Numbered from the stretch's first letter, positions 25,626 through 38,107 are shown. The stretch is DNA of 64,000 nucleotides from Paragordius varius (GCA_964247055.1 OZ176055.1:1426001-1490000); one strand, 5' to 3'. Notes: generated by a model not told the origin, from the sequence alone. Made by a program: numbers and translations.

Positions 25626-27377
25626 TTTAAAAATAAAATTTCATTTTTGAAACTTTTTATGCATTAGTTAGAAAACTAGAAAATTAACACCTATTTTATT
25701 TTATGTAGAACAGAGGAAACTGTGAAAAGTTTGAGCTGATTTTTTTTACAATTCTGCAAAAAAGTTATTTTTGCATCCTGTGTAAAAGCCATGTGTGCAT
25801 ATAAAATTTATCCAATATTATAAAAAATTAAGCTATGCATTAAGTACGGGGCAAAACTACCCGTAAAATAAATAAAGTATTATTAGCAAAGTATCTATTT
25901 GTATGGGAATATAGGATTTTATTAAAACCACAGTATCAGGAAGGATTTTACCCCTAAGCGACTTCATATTTAATAAATACTTTATGATGTTTTCACCTTT
26001 TTCAGATGATATTTTATGGTAATTTCTTGCCCTGGAGCTTGATGTAATGCTAACTAATGTTTTGAAAAGTTGTTTTGGTTAAAATTTAATTATAAAATAT
26101 TTTTGTATGAGATAAGAAACTTATGATTACAGTTTTTTTGCATAGTCCTGAATTCGGATAGCTTCAAAAAATGATATCAAACAGTTGATAAACAATATGT
26201 TAAAAATATATGTGACTCAAAAGCTTTGCAAAATATATAATTTATATATTTAAACCATATTATATGTTTTGTCTGTTGTATTAGCAATTTTATAAAATTA
26301 ATAAAAAAATGGGGCAAAAAAGTTTAAGATAAGGTTTTTTACTTTTATATTTTTTTAGTTTTTTTGTATATGCGCCTAAAAAGCTAAAGAATTGGGTTTT
26401 ATCTGACCCATTACTAAAAATCACGCTTATGATATTGAAATATAAATAAAACAAGGGGAAACTACCCAAAAGATCATGAGGTGTCAATGTCAAAATATGA
26501 ATTATATGGCTGTTTGGGCACATTCTTTTATGAACATTATAAAAGTCAACTCACATTTTAGCCGAAATAGCAGATGTCATATAGTATTTGGGCTTAATCC
26601 AAAATACTTATATTTTTAAGAAATGTGATAAATTTGTGTGATGATGTTATATAGAAAAAATAGCCATACTTACGGACTTTATTAACATATCTCCAAAAAG
26701 ATTTGTAAAAATTACCCTACACTTATTTTAACCGGGGATTGATTGAAGATTCTAGTATATATCGATTTGTGACCCTATTTAAATGGCTTTATCATTACTG
26801 GATTAAGAATTACCCTCATATATGCAAATTTGGTTTTAAAAAAATCGCCTTCAACCATTTCGTCGTTTGAGTAAAATATTCTTCTTTTCTAGATACCACA
26901 GCTAACTGCTTATTTCATTTTTGAGCAGCAATATTTTTAATTTTAACTCATGCCCTTTTTGTTATGTCTAAAACTTTGCCCTTTAGGCCTTAAATAAAAA
27001 TATAATCCATTTAATAAATTTCTATTAAAATTTTGGGTTATCAATTTTGGTCTTCAATATATTTCATATAAAAATTATTGATTTTTTACCGACCTAGGTC
27101 GACAACTACCCCAATTTGTAATAATGCATAAGTGAACCTTATCTTAATACAATTTTTAAAATAAGACATGATCAATGTTAATTCGATTGGGGTATTAATA
27201 TGTCAGATTATTTTACTTATCATATTAAGCTTTAGGATATTAAACGCATTAATTATTAAGACTGTTTTCCAACCTATTTTTATGTCCACAAAATATATTA
27301 TCTCATACTGCTTCCCAAAGGGTATGACTTTATGCGCTTTCATACATCAGGGTTTTTAGCATTAGCACTCAGCATTT
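25626..27377. other. Intergenic, no gene seen
   Basis: AT-rich sequence between two large palindromes. Open frames are short, without splice support or family similarity. Confidence 0.45.
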
Positions 27378-28592
27378 CACTGTGTGCAAAAAAGAGGGTC
27401 ATTTTGATTTAACGAAAATTTTTTTTTCATGAGATAGCTTATGACCAGCGTATTCATTTGCCGCAAAAATTTTTATTTGTCGACAACCTAGTTTTTGAAA
27501 TATTGAGAGAAAGAAAACGGTCAAATTAAGGATAATTAAGGATAATTCAAAAAATAATGATAAAATCTGAAATATTATCGTTTATTATCATTTTAGGAGA
27601 TATTATAAATAGAAAATCATATAACTAGGGTTTCTATAAAATTTCAGGTCAAATGATGGCGTTTTTCTTTTATAACACTTAAAAGACAAAAAAATAAAAT
27701 AAAACTATCTTAAAATATTTTTTTTAATTATTCACTACCCATACTCACTATTAAAATCTTCACATTGATATTTTATTCAGTAAAATAACCTTCTAAATCA
27801 AAATAAAACCAAAAATATTGTTTTTTATTTTTGCATTTTTTTTTCATCTGGTTTATGAGTATATAAAAAATTTATACTGTTTTATTTTGGATTCTTACAT
27901 GATTAGAAATTATTAAGTTTATAATTTATGCAAAATAGGATTTAAAAGTAGTGGTATGTCATACAATCCTTACAATTTCCCGTAACAAGTCTGTTTTATG
28001 ACAAATTAATATTTGTATTGGGATTTGTACGGATTGTTGGTTAATATTCCACTAATTTTCAATCCTATTTTGCATAAATTATATACTTAATAATTCCCAC
28101 TCATGTAAGAATCCAAAATAAAACAGTAAAAATTTTTATACACTCATAAACCAGATGACAAAAAAATGCAAAAATAAAACAATATTTTTGGTTTTATTTT
28201 GATATAGAAGTTTATTTTCCTGAATAAAATATGAATGTTCAGATTTTAATAGTGAGTTTAGGTAGTAAATAATTAAAAAAAGTTATTTTAATATAGTTTA
28301 ATTTTTTTTGTCTTTTAAGTGTCATAAAAGAAAAACGCCATCTTTTGACCTGAAATTTTATAGAAACCCTAACTATATGATTATCTCCTAAAATGATAAT
28401 AAACCATAATACAGATTTTTGAATTATCCTTAATTATCCTTAATTTTCACTTTTTGTCCGATTTCGATTTTCTCTCAATAATTCAAAAACTAGGTTGTCA
28501 ACAAATAAAAAATTTTGCGGCAAAAATTCACTGGTCATAAGCCATCTCATGAAAAAAAATTTTTTCGATAAAAATTTTTTTGCACACAGTTT
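27378..28592. mobile_element. 1.2 kb fold-back element
   Basis: The outer left end ACTGTGTGCAAAAAA is matched by TTTTTTTGCACACAGT at the right. The arms then agree over about 550 bp, including ACAACCTAGTTTTTGAA with TTCAAAAACTAGGTTGT, and AACACTTAAAAGACAAAAAA with its inverse. The unpaired centre is about 90 bp (around 27,955-28,045). The arms are more alike than in family E, suggesting younger age. No coding capacity was seen. Confidence 0.88.
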
Positions 28593-28599
28593 TTGTAAC

Positions 28600-29559
28600 G
28601 TTGGGTATAATATCATCTTTAATGCTCCATCTTATATCAAAATTAAAATTTCCCTGAGATTAGCCAAAATCATATTAGTCACATGTTTATTTTTATCGGG
28701 AAATATCAAAAATTTATTTGTACATAGTTAGTTTATTTATTGAATATTTGATTATCTTATTTGCATCCGCCTTCATCATCATTTTTTTATTGTTCCCCCA
28801 AGGAATGGTTCTATGTTATCAGCATGCAGAAATATTTAAAAATTATGTTTCACGCCCTAATTCCCACAGTTGTAAACCACTGAGATTTTCAAGGAGCCGA
28901 ACTTATAAACTACACTTGCCATGGTCGATATATAAAACCACCTTCCTATTTCTAAAATAAGATTAATATTTGTATATTTAAGATAAAGAAAATTTGTTAT
29001 ATTTGAGAAATTAGTAGAAAACTCTGGCCCGGTACGAGCCAATGCCATCAGAAGGTTTCAGTTCTGTTTCCATATATGAATGGCGCCAAAATAATACTAA
29101 AGCAGTTACATATGTTTTGTTTCTAGGCTTTTGTGGTTTCTTTACAGAGTCTAAATCACATATTAGATAGATTGGTATCATACTATAGCCTGTGTAAAAT
29201 ATAAAAGCATTCGTTTCATTAAAGAATATATATATTATTCAAGCAAAGAACATATTCTTTGACTTATAAAATCTGAATTGTGAGCCAAATTACTAGTTCC
29301 TTATTCAAATTTTCGCATGTGAAACAGACATTTTAAAAAAATTTATTTTTATATGCAAGCGGTAGAGGTATTTTCGAAATTGCAGAAATAATATTTTTTA
29401 TGGGTCCCATAGTAGCGCGTTCCCTCTGTTGTTGAAATCCCATAATTAATTAGCTGTGCCCTGGGCCTCACTGTGACTTAGATACTATCATTAGTGAAAT
29501 GTAAAGAAAGTTGAAACGACATTTAATTGCTACCCAGCGAGCGGCTAAATTAAAGAGTT
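28600..29559. other. Intergenic, no gene seen
   Basis: Mixed AT-rich sequence between the 1.2 kb fold-back and a family F relative. Two overlapping hydrophobic frames at 28,495-28,960 overlap the fold-back arm and show no family similarity. Confidence 0.4.
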
Positions 29560-30450
29560 AGGCAAAAACTTTTTTGTGCGGAAATTACCAAAAATCGGAA
29601 TTCATACAGTCTCATAGCTTATTCGAGTTGCTTTAAAATTACGTTATGTTTGCGCTTTTTGATATGGAGCAATTAAAATGAAGTGAAAAAAGATTTAAGA
29701 CTCTTACACAAATATGGTGGCGCATATTATAGAGTGGACCTCTTCCCAGTAATTAATTAATCTTTAAACGATAAATGCCTAAATCCACTATTAGATTTAT
29801 CGAGTCTATCCAAAACGTTGCCTTAAACTCCAGATTTTATTTATGGTGGCCTATTTACATAGGGCCGAGTTTTAACGAGTGGCTTTAGAAAGCGCTTAAA
29901 TAGTTTGTAGCTTCATACTGGAAAAAACATATATCATTATTGTATACATAAGGTCTCGTAGATTTTCCAATAACTTTTTAAACGTCAGTTATTTTTAAAT
30001 GATGGCGTTTTTACGGAGGATGGAAGACTATTTAGCAGCTTAAAAAGCGCTTAACTAAATTTTTGTCAGCATATAATATACCTAAAAGCATATTAAATTA
30101 TGTCTCACCGGTTTTCCCACAATCCACTTCAGAGCCATGTTATTTTCAAAAAGCACTCGGTAAGTTTGAAAATACTCAAACCCACTATGATTTTACAGTT
30201 AGACGGATTCGTAAAATAAATAATAAATTTGAATGCACTTACCTGTTTTCAACGAATCATAAAGAAACAGTTTTTGTGGATGTATTTTTTAAAACTCCTA
30301 TTTTCACACGGGGGGGGGGAACGGCTTAACTCAGGTGCAAAGTATTTGAATTATAGTCGGCGCTTTTGATTATTAATTAAAATTTCGACTTTTGATTTTA
30401 AAAAACGCCACCTTTGCCGGTATTTTTCTCAAAATTAATATTTTATATTT
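29560..30450. repeat. Degenerate relative of interspersed repeat family F
   Basis: Shares scattered blocks with the copies at the window start and at 58.8-60.1 kb, e.g. TTTTTGTGGA followed by a G-run (CACGGGGGGGGG) and ATGGTGGCGCATATTAT-like segments. The 88-codon open frame at 30,063-30,329 is part of this repeat. Confidence 0.45.
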
Positions 30451-31026
30451 TAATAATGTGGATAACAGAATATACGTTTTTTCTATTTTGAAGAAACAAA
30501 TTATAGCAGATGTGCGATGCTTAAATGATAACCTATCGTTTTTGTATGTAATTTGCTAAGAACAGTAGATAATAATCGATAAATTTGATTTTTAAGGCCT
30601 GTTTATTTCAATTATATCTTAAACCGTACCTCTATTCCATATTCATCATTTCTAACAGATGCGCCTTTTTCATTTGCAATTAATAAACGATATATTCCAA
30701 TTTAAAGATTTATAAATATAGAATGTAAACCAAATATATAAAACAATAAAACATGAATTTGCATTGCATCCGTTTTAGAAAATACACGAAAAAAGGTAAA
30801 AATGTCATAATTACTTTGCTTGCGTGAGTGAGAAGTGACTGCACATTTTTTCTATCCTTTTAATCGAAATGTCATTGTGTCTCTTCATTTTTTTATTATT
30901 ATGTAAATAAAAAATAGGAAAAAATATTACGCAAAACATAAATTTTTGTATTAATCCATCTATATATCATATTTTTTTAACCTCTCATTCGGTTTCATAA
31001 AAATTAATTTTGGAGCATATATAATA

Positions 31027-32733
31027 ATGAATTCTAAAAATCAAATATTTAACATTTCACTAATCGTAATACATTTTTATATTCTTCCTTCCATATTTGG
31101 AGAATCGTTGAAAAATAGCCAATTACAAACAAATCGTATAATTAAACTCCCCCCGTTTTTTGAAATTAATAAGGAATCATTTGATACAAATTCCTTTTCT
31201 CCCTGTATACCCAAAACTTATAAGTATGGGATAGTTTGTATTTGTAATAGTACATATTGTGATCACCTTGAACCATTGAATAATGCAGACTCCCCAAACC
31301 AGATAATTATTTATGAGTCAAACAAAGCCGGATTGCGATTTCATCAAACGTCCCAACAATTGAACAATTTACAAAAGGAAGCAAAAAGTGATTTTAATTC
31401 CGACCGAGATGCATACACCATAAAAATTGACCCAACTAAACAATATCAACGAATATTGGGTTTCGGCGGAGCGCTAACCGATGCGGCTGTTTTAAATTTT
31501 TATAACATGAGTCCAGGTACTCAAGAAAATCTTTTAGCCTCGTATTTTAAGTCATCCGGTCTGGGTTATAATATGATACGAGTTCCGATGGCAAGTTCCG
31601 ATTTTTCTGAACATAAATACACGTATGATGATGTGACAAACGATTACGACTTAACAAATTTTGCCCTTACGATTGAAGATGTGGATATGAAAATACCCTT
31701 CATAAAAAGGGCAAAAAGTATGGCCCCACACCCAATAAAACTTTTTACAGCACCGTGGAGTGGACCAGCATGGCTGAAAACAAGTAACTCAACAGTCGGA
31801 GGCAAGCTAAAGGGTGAACGAGAAATGAAAACGATGGCTATGTACGTAATCAAGTTTTTGGAATCCTACAAAAAAGTAGGGTTACATATGTGGGGCCTAT
31901 CACCTCAAAATGAACCCGTTGATGGATTGAATTCTCGTCATCCCTTTCAATCAACGCTATATGACACAAAAAACATGACAGATTACATGACAAACTATTT
32001 GTGTCCATTACTCAAAGAGTACAATTATCTGCCCAACAATCTCTCAGTTATGATTTTAGATGACAATATAGTTTATGCTAAAAAATGGGCCAATGACTTA
32101 TATACAAACATTAATGGTAGCACTGATTGCGTTTCAGGCATGGCTGTGCATTGGTACCTAAATAATTTTTGGAGTCAATCGGTATATGATGATATTCATA
32201 GCAAATGGCCTCAATATTACATTCTTAGCACTGAAGCATGTAGCGGGTTTCGTCCTTTTGAAAACGACGTCCGCTTAGGTATGTGGGAACGCGGAGAAGC
32301 CTATGCCAAAGATATCGCTAATAGTTTGATGCATTCAGTCTCGGGTTGGGTCGATTGGAATTTAGTGCTTAATCCACAGGGCGGGCCTAATTGGATCAGG
32401 AATTTCGTAGATAGTCCTATCATTTACAACGGGAGCGCGGATGAATTTTACAAGCAACCCATGTACTATGCCATGGGACATTTTTCAAAATTTATTTCGG
32501 ACAAAGCTATCCGCATAGATGTTGAAGTAGTTAAACCGCCTGATCAAGCCTCTGTTAAATGGTTTAATGTGGATCCTATCGTTACAGCAGTCGATAACAT
32601 AGATAATTATGTTGTAATATTTATTAATAAACAGTCGCAACAGATTAAAACTGTGATTCGATTAGACCAGCGAGAAATTAATTACACACTATCACCAAAA
32701 TCATTTGTTACAATGATCTGGCCAAAAACATAG
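31027..32733 (+). CDS. GBA: Lysosomal glucosylceramidase (GH30 family), intronless, 568 aa
   Basis: One uninterrupted frame encodes a full-length acid beta-glucosidase, which cleaves glucosylceramide to glucose and ceramide in the lysosome. Residues 1 to about 25 form a signal peptide. A family-typical N-terminal Cys cluster follows (PCIPKTYKYGIVCICNSTYC), then QRILGFGGALTDAAVLNFYN, MIRVPMASSDFS and TAPWSGPAWLKTS. The acid/base Glu is at 296 in LSPQNEP and the nucleophile Glu at 403 in ILSTEACSG. Their 107-residue spacing is close to that of human GBA (E235/E340 of the mature protein). GWVDWNLVLNPQGGPNW and the C-terminal beta-sandwich are present. Several N-x-S/T sites fit a glycosylated lysosomal enzyme. 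Every other multi-kilobase gene here is split, so the lack of introns is notable. Confidence 0.96.
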   Translation: MNSKNQIFNISLIVIHFYILPSIFGESLKNSQLQTNRIIKLPPFFEINKESFDTNSFSPCIPKTYKYGIVCICNSTYCDHLEPLNNADSPNQIIIYESNKAGLRFHQTSQQLNNLQKEAKSDFNSDRDAYTIKIDPTKQYQRILGFGGALTDAAVLNFYNMSPGTQENLLASYFKSSGLGYNMIRVPMASSDFSEHKYTYDDVTNDYDLTNFALTIEDVDMKIPFIKRAKSMAPHPIKLFTAPWSGPAWLKTSNSTVGGKLKGEREMKTMAMYVIKFLESYKKVGLHMWGLSPQNEPVDGLNSRHPFQSTLYDTKNMTDYMTNYLCPLLKEYNYLPNNLSVMILDDNIVYAKKWANDLYTNINGSTDCVSGMAVHWYLNNFWSQSVYDDIHSKWPQYYILSTEACSGFRPFENDVRLGMWERGEAYAKDIANSLMHSVSGWVDWNLVLNPQGGPNWIRNFVDSPIIYNGSADEFYKQPMYYAMGHFSKFISDKAIRIDVEVVKPPDQASVKWFNVDPIVTAVDNIDNYVVIFINKQSQQIKTVIRLDQREINYTLSPKSFVTMIWPKT

Positions 32734-32813
32734 AAAAACACACGTCATGTACCTGAATATCTTCAATTAACGGTTCTGATATATATTTTTAAGCATGATA
32801 GAACTATATATTA

Positions 32814-32819
32814 AATAAA
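32814..32819 (+). terminator. Polyadenylation signal AATAAA
   Basis: AATAAA about 80 nt past the glucosylceramidase stop, in an otherwise signal-poor 3' flank. Confidence 0.5.
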
Positions 32820-33059
32820 TATTTATGAATTTCATATGGGTTTTGTGCCGTTATAAACTTGACTTAATTTCGCTCAAAACCTTTATTCAATACCGCGCGT
32901 TCCTACTGCTATCTCGCTGGAATAAAGTTTTATTTTTTCCAATCCTAAGTCCAAACGGTTACTAAACCGGTTTTACAGGACACGGCGACGTGGAAAAAAT
33001 AAAAATGGCGTGAAATACATATTATAATTGAATATGCTAGAAACATTATAATACCTCTA

Positions 33060-33345
33060 AAGGCGCCCATCACAAATGTCTTCCTGGGCCGCAATCAAAT
33101 ATGGGTATAAAATATTTATCAGACGAACATAATTCAAAAATAATATTACCAATTTTTCCCTAGTTCGTTGCCAAAGTCTGAGATTCATTGAGAAGTTTTT
33201 AAAATATCCTTTTTCTAACATTTATTTTATAAATCGCAATAATATTTTTGCCAAATATGGAATTTCGTGTTTATTTAATAATTTTTTAAATTTTTTGTGT
33301 GCCGCAAATATAACGCGCATGCGTCCCGCATGTTCGAGCTGCTAA
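33060..33345. repeat. hAT-like non-autonomous fragment
   Basis: Starts near CACAAATGTCTTCCTGGGCC and ends with ATAACGCGCATGCGTCCCGC then ATGTTCGAGCTGC. The block resembles the one at 9,526. End sequences rich in GGGCCGC and GCATGCG are seen in hAT relics of many animals; no coding part remains. Confidence 0.4.
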
Positions 33346-33638
33346 ACATGCATAATAAATAAATAAGAATAGTGTTGTTTTAGCGATAATAATCATATGT
33401 TTATAATTACCTACAAAGCTTTATCGATTGAGTTCTATAATTTCAATTTTTACTGTATTATTACAAACGGTTAAGCAGACCCTTAATTTAAGTAAAAGCA
33501 TTGGTGACATATTTTGAGTGATAAAATGTTTATTGGTAGTATAGGGGTGGGGAGAAGTTGTAAACCACTTTTATATATATTTTATGCGTTCCTATCTATC
33601 TACATAAAATGGTTTTAAAAATTATTATTGAAAAATAA

Positions 33639-33644
33639 TTTATT
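33639..33644 (-). terminator. Polyadenylation signal of GPCR gene
   Basis: AATAAA on the minus strand about 46 nt past the stop at 33690. Confidence 0.45.
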
Positions 33645-33689
33645 TAGAGAGTAAAAATGCAGTAATTTTGAAAATGTTTAATACATGGT

Positions 33690-34935
33690 TTAAGTATTTT
33701 TTAATGTAACACTCAGCGCAGTTTGTTTCAGTAATGAATGAGTTGTAACCTCTGATAGTGCCCGTGTTTTATAATTAAATATATGCTTAACATTTCGCAC
33801 ATTGTAATGGATGAAAAAGTATATGAAGGGGTTCAAAGCACTATTTATATATGATGTCCAGGTCACCAAAATAAATATCCATTCAGGGGCCCATTGAACA
33901 AAATCTGTATTATGAATCCAATCAATAGTTGATAACGTGAGAATTAAGCCAAAAAACGGAGCCCAACACACAATAAAAACTCCGACCAGCAATAAAATAA
34001 ATTTTATTGCCTTAGCATCTTGACATAAACGCATATGTTTGTAATCGCTTGGTAGGTTAGCCACATTAAAAAGTTCTTTTGTATGTTCATTCAGTGTACG
34101 TATCATTTTGCAACACAATCCACATATGATAAATATGGGAATGATGTATGAAAAAAAATGAGAATATAAGAGCTACCCCCAAATCAATTGTCATGTAACA
34201 TTTCTTATATTCCAATTGAATACGCCCCTTCCCTGGTTTAAGCTCCCAATATTTTACATTTTCATCTTTGGCTTTATTTTCAATGCTACTATTGATGAAT
34301 GCCAATAGGTTATTTTGGGTCTTAACAGTTTGGAAAAAACAATCGTTGGTAGTTAAACTAAATTTTTTTGTATGTGGTATTAGGTTAATACGTTGATTTA
34401 ATATTATCGAAGTCTGTTCTCGACTAATGCGAGAAGTGGTAAGGTTTAATCGATATATCGGGAAACATTTTGTGCACCCAAAATAGAAAGTTAACCCAAA
34501 CGCCGTGCATATGAGCCATAAAATCAAAATGCCCCGGTTATAATGACAAACGACTTTACGTTTTTGTAATCCATAACCAAATCCATTTCTCATCAGCAAG
34601 TATTGATCTACTGTTAGAAATACGACATGGAGCATACTAGCATTAGCTAAAATTATATCGAGGCATTTCCAAACCTTACAGGCCCGCATAGAAAAAACCC
34701 AAACACTCCAGGCATTATAAAAGACATCAAGTAATATTACTATAATGGCATAGAGGAGATCAGTGATGGCCAGTGAGAAGATTAAACGGAATCGTGGCAT
34801 ATTGCGGAATTTTTTGCAGCTCAAATAAACGATAATTAACCATGTATTAGCGATGACTATAATTAACCAAAGGATGAGCATGAGAGAAAATTTGGTGGCA
34901 AACATAGGTCCCTTCTCTATAATTTTGTAAACCAT
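33690..34935 (-). CDS. Biogenic-amine-type class A GPCR with one apparent frameshift
   Basis: Two overlapping minus-strand frames (34935-34087 and 34118-33690) together make a complete seven-helix receptor of about 410 aa, without introns. TM3 reads CKVWKCLDIILANASMLHVV then FLTVDQY. The Asp at position 3.32, N3.37-A-S3.39 and the spacing to the D-x-Y motif match amine and muscarinic receptors. TM6 has CWAPFF and TM7 has WTSYINSALNPFIY (W7.40, Y7.43, NPxxY). DRY is DQY. Extracellular loop 2 is unusually long (about 100 residues, several N-x-S/T sites), while intracellular loop 3 is short, the reverse of most muscarinic receptors. The frame changes in TM5 at a run of eight T (A on the plus strand, about 34,151-34,158). 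One base fewer restores a normal TM5 with its proline, so a homopolymer sequencing error is the likeliest cause; a real mutation is possible. The ligand cannot be told. Confidence 0.85.
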
Positions 34936-35756
34936 TCTTTGTTTTCTGTAATGACTGCTTTTATAGAATATTTTGTTGCACGAAAAAATTATAATGTTTG
35001 AAATGAAAAAAATGATGCCCGAATGTCCGCTTATTAAAAGGTTTTTGGAATAGTAACATTGTAATCATATATATTACGTAGGAGAAATGATATAAATGGT
35101 TAAAAAGAAATCATGCTATCGATCCAGATATTTCTATGTTGATATTTAAAGGTAAATCGTGGTTCATAAATTATTTATTTATCCCAAGAGTTTAGTTAAA
35201 TTTTGCTTATTTTGCGTCATAAACATAATAGCCATTTATAAAGGAAAAATACGCCAATCCTGAAATTATACATAAGGAATGGCAAAACATCAATAATTAT
35301 TTTACAAATTAATTAACACCTTGGCGCTATTGAAAGAGATTTATAAATTAATTAATAATTAATGAGAATAACATTACAATGTATTATTTTTTATTTTTGA
35401 TAATTAGGGTAAAAATATCATTTTCCTTTTTTGGCACGTAAATTCGATATTACTATCTGTAATCAATATATGTGACATTAATTACTGTGTAAATTATAAA
35501 AATTCATTAGGATTATAAAATAATATGCAATAAATCAAAACAAGTCATAATCAATAATAATCTTAAATGAATATAAAAATGAATATAAATTTTGAAATTA
35601 ATTTAAATACATACATTTTAAGTCGTAGAAAGGGGATTAATAGGCATTCAGTATTCATTATGTGACTTTTAAGTAAGCCAAATCTACTAATTTTTATGTT
35701 AGAAATTTATAAACCTATATTGGAATTAAAAATTATTGTTAAAACGCTTGTTTATT

Positions 35757-36290
35757 AACACTTGGATACAAGTCCTCGGATTCAAATTGGGGTCTTTGGG
35801 GACCCAGTTAAAAATCAAATATATCTTATACTAAGGAACAAACCATTGCAAAAGTTTGGACTTATATAACATAAATGCCCCGAAATTAAAGACTCTAATG
35901 TAAAATAATCACTTTTTCTGTTTATATCAAATTTGTAAGTGAAATAAAAAATTAGCGTTAGTTTTAGTGCAAGAATCAACTAAACACGGTATTTTGGAAA
36001 AATGTTGTAATATAAAAATGGTCAAAGTAGTATGATATGGATTTTTTAAAAACTAATTTTTTTAAATATTTTGACTTTTATTAATATAAAGGCATAAATT
36101 TAAACTGAACCGTTTCTTACAATGGTTTTTTAAACTTAAATATAGTGTAGTCATTAGATAGTACAATTTTAAGTCTTATCAAGATATATGTTTTTTAACT
36201 AAGAAATTAGCTTTAATCTTAGCGTTAGTATCAAACATAATATTTTGCAAGAATGTTGTAAAATAAAAATGGCGTATTTGGTTTTTCTAA
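35757..36290. mobile_element. Partial copy of fold-back family E
   Basis: Begins TTAACACTTGGATACAAG and continues with the same block order as one arm of the element at 24,553 (AAATTGGGG..., GGACTTATATAACAT, AAAAAATTAGC, AAAATGGTCAAAGTAG). A second diverged stretch near 36,190-36,275 repeats the AAATTAGCTTTAATC to AAAATGGCG part. Confidence 0.7.
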
Positions 36291-37182
36291 ATTATTTGAA
36301 TAATATAGTCTATATATAATCATTATTAAATTAAATTAATACCATTCTATTCGGTATGTTTTAATAAAAAAAGGGACTGGAGTTTTTATATAACCCAATT
36401 TAAATTGAAATTTAAGGATTAGCTTTCAAATAAAAAAGTTGTAATGGGAAAATAAAAGCTTGGAAATCTTTCATAAAAATCAATTTTGTAAAAGAGTTCA
36501 TTGTATTTACACATCTAATGGTAGTGTATCAGGATCATTAAAAATATATAATCTATTCTTGCAGTGTGACAAATTTAAGATTTCTTTAGCCTTTTGAATG
36601 CATAATTCAAAATTTCCAAATATTGAAAATTTGTAAATACATTCTCATTTCTGTTCGCCGTTTTTTAAATTTTTTATAAATTATGGCTGAAAAAAATAAT
36701 TGACTTTGAAAAGCTTTCAAATTACATTTTATAAGATATTTGGATATTTATGGATATAAATAACCGCTGGAATTATCTGAATTCGGAACTATAGAAAAAA
36801 ACTTCAATATTCTTAAATAATATATCCAGAGAAGAGGGTGTGATAATTAACCGATAATTGATAAGCATAGTAGTTTGTTTATTTAAGCTTGGTAATCAAG
36901 AAGTTTATCAAAATGTTTGCATATAAAAAATGAAAATGTAATTAAGTTTAAATAGTACATATTATATTGGAGTGTTTTTTGAAATGAAATTATTATCTTT
37001 CAAAAATTTTTTATAAGGTGCGCTATTGGGATCTGATACAACAATTATTACGAAAATGTTAAAAACTTTTATAAATTATTCATCTAACTCTAAACAATCA
37101 GCATCATGATAATCATGACACGTTTTTATCACAATATTTATAATCATCATAATATATTACCTCCGATTTGCACCATATTGAG
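36291..37182. other. Intergenic, no gene seen
   Basis: AT-rich sequence without supported exons or recognisable repeats. Confidence 0.4.
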
Positions 37183-37188
37183 TTACAA

Positions 37189-37715
37189 CTAGGGTTGTTG
37201 ACTGCTTTTTCAAAAATGACCACTTTTAACATAAGTAATCCTGCGATATTGGATTGTGAAAATAATGTTCGAACCCTGCGTTTAATAAATGTCATGTTTT
37301 TTAAGTTTGTTTGTATTATACATTTTTTGATATTTATTATTAACAATTATTTTCAATCAAATTTATACAAGAATTTTTCGTTTTCAAATAAATTTTGCCA
37401 CATGTTGTGGCCTTCTGAATTTTCAAATACATAGCTTATAAAACTGGATATTTCAAATAAAATTTTACCTAGCTTATTTTACACTTTCTTTATCACTGAA
37501 ATATCCAATTATAAGATGTTGTTTCATTTTATTGGTTCAAATATCTGAAATAAAATATTTTTAAAAAACAATATATTTTCTTCCAAAAAAATTTACCAGC
37601 AATTTTTCAAACAACAGCTGTTTTTTTGATGACAATGGTCAAAGAATAAATAGTCACTAACCTGGTCATGAACCGGTCAGTAGACCGAATCATGACTTGG
37701 TCAGCACAACCCTTG
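37189..37715. mobile_element. hAT-like non-autonomous element with possible target duplication
   Basis: Left end CTAGGGTTGTTGACTG, right end CAGCACAACCCTTG: imperfect inverted termini about 17 bp long. The six bases TTACAA occur directly outside both ends (37183-37188 and 37716-37721), as expected for a target duplication. About 527 bp, no coding capacity. The short duplication is below the 8 bp usual for hAT, so the class is uncertain. Confidence 0.55.
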
Positions 37716-38107
37716 TTACAAAATATATTATGAATCACCATCCTTTCGACATTTATATCCCCTTTAATTCATAAATTAATATTTCCTATTAAAATATTTC
37801 AAAACCACTACCTAACGACAGTTTGTGTATTTACTTTTTTAACTACGCTTTTTCGGGATTCAAAAAGAGTATCCCTAACGAAACCTAATATAGCTCTAAT
37901 TTAAAATTACCAATATATTTTAGTTGTAACAGATAAGACGAATATATGAATTGATAAAACGATATAATGCAAGAATATTCATTGAAAAATAGGCACATTA
38001 ATAATTAATTTATGGCTAATTAAATAGTACAAAAATATCTATATTACAATTTAATCTAATATTTTTACCAATATCACATATGTGTATATCTGTGCACTAG
38101 CTCCAAC

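Noticed and set aside
30063-30329. 88-codon plus-strand open frame upstream of the glucosylceramidase
   Set aside because: It falls in a degenerate copy of repeat F, ends in a G-run, and shows no splice or protein support.
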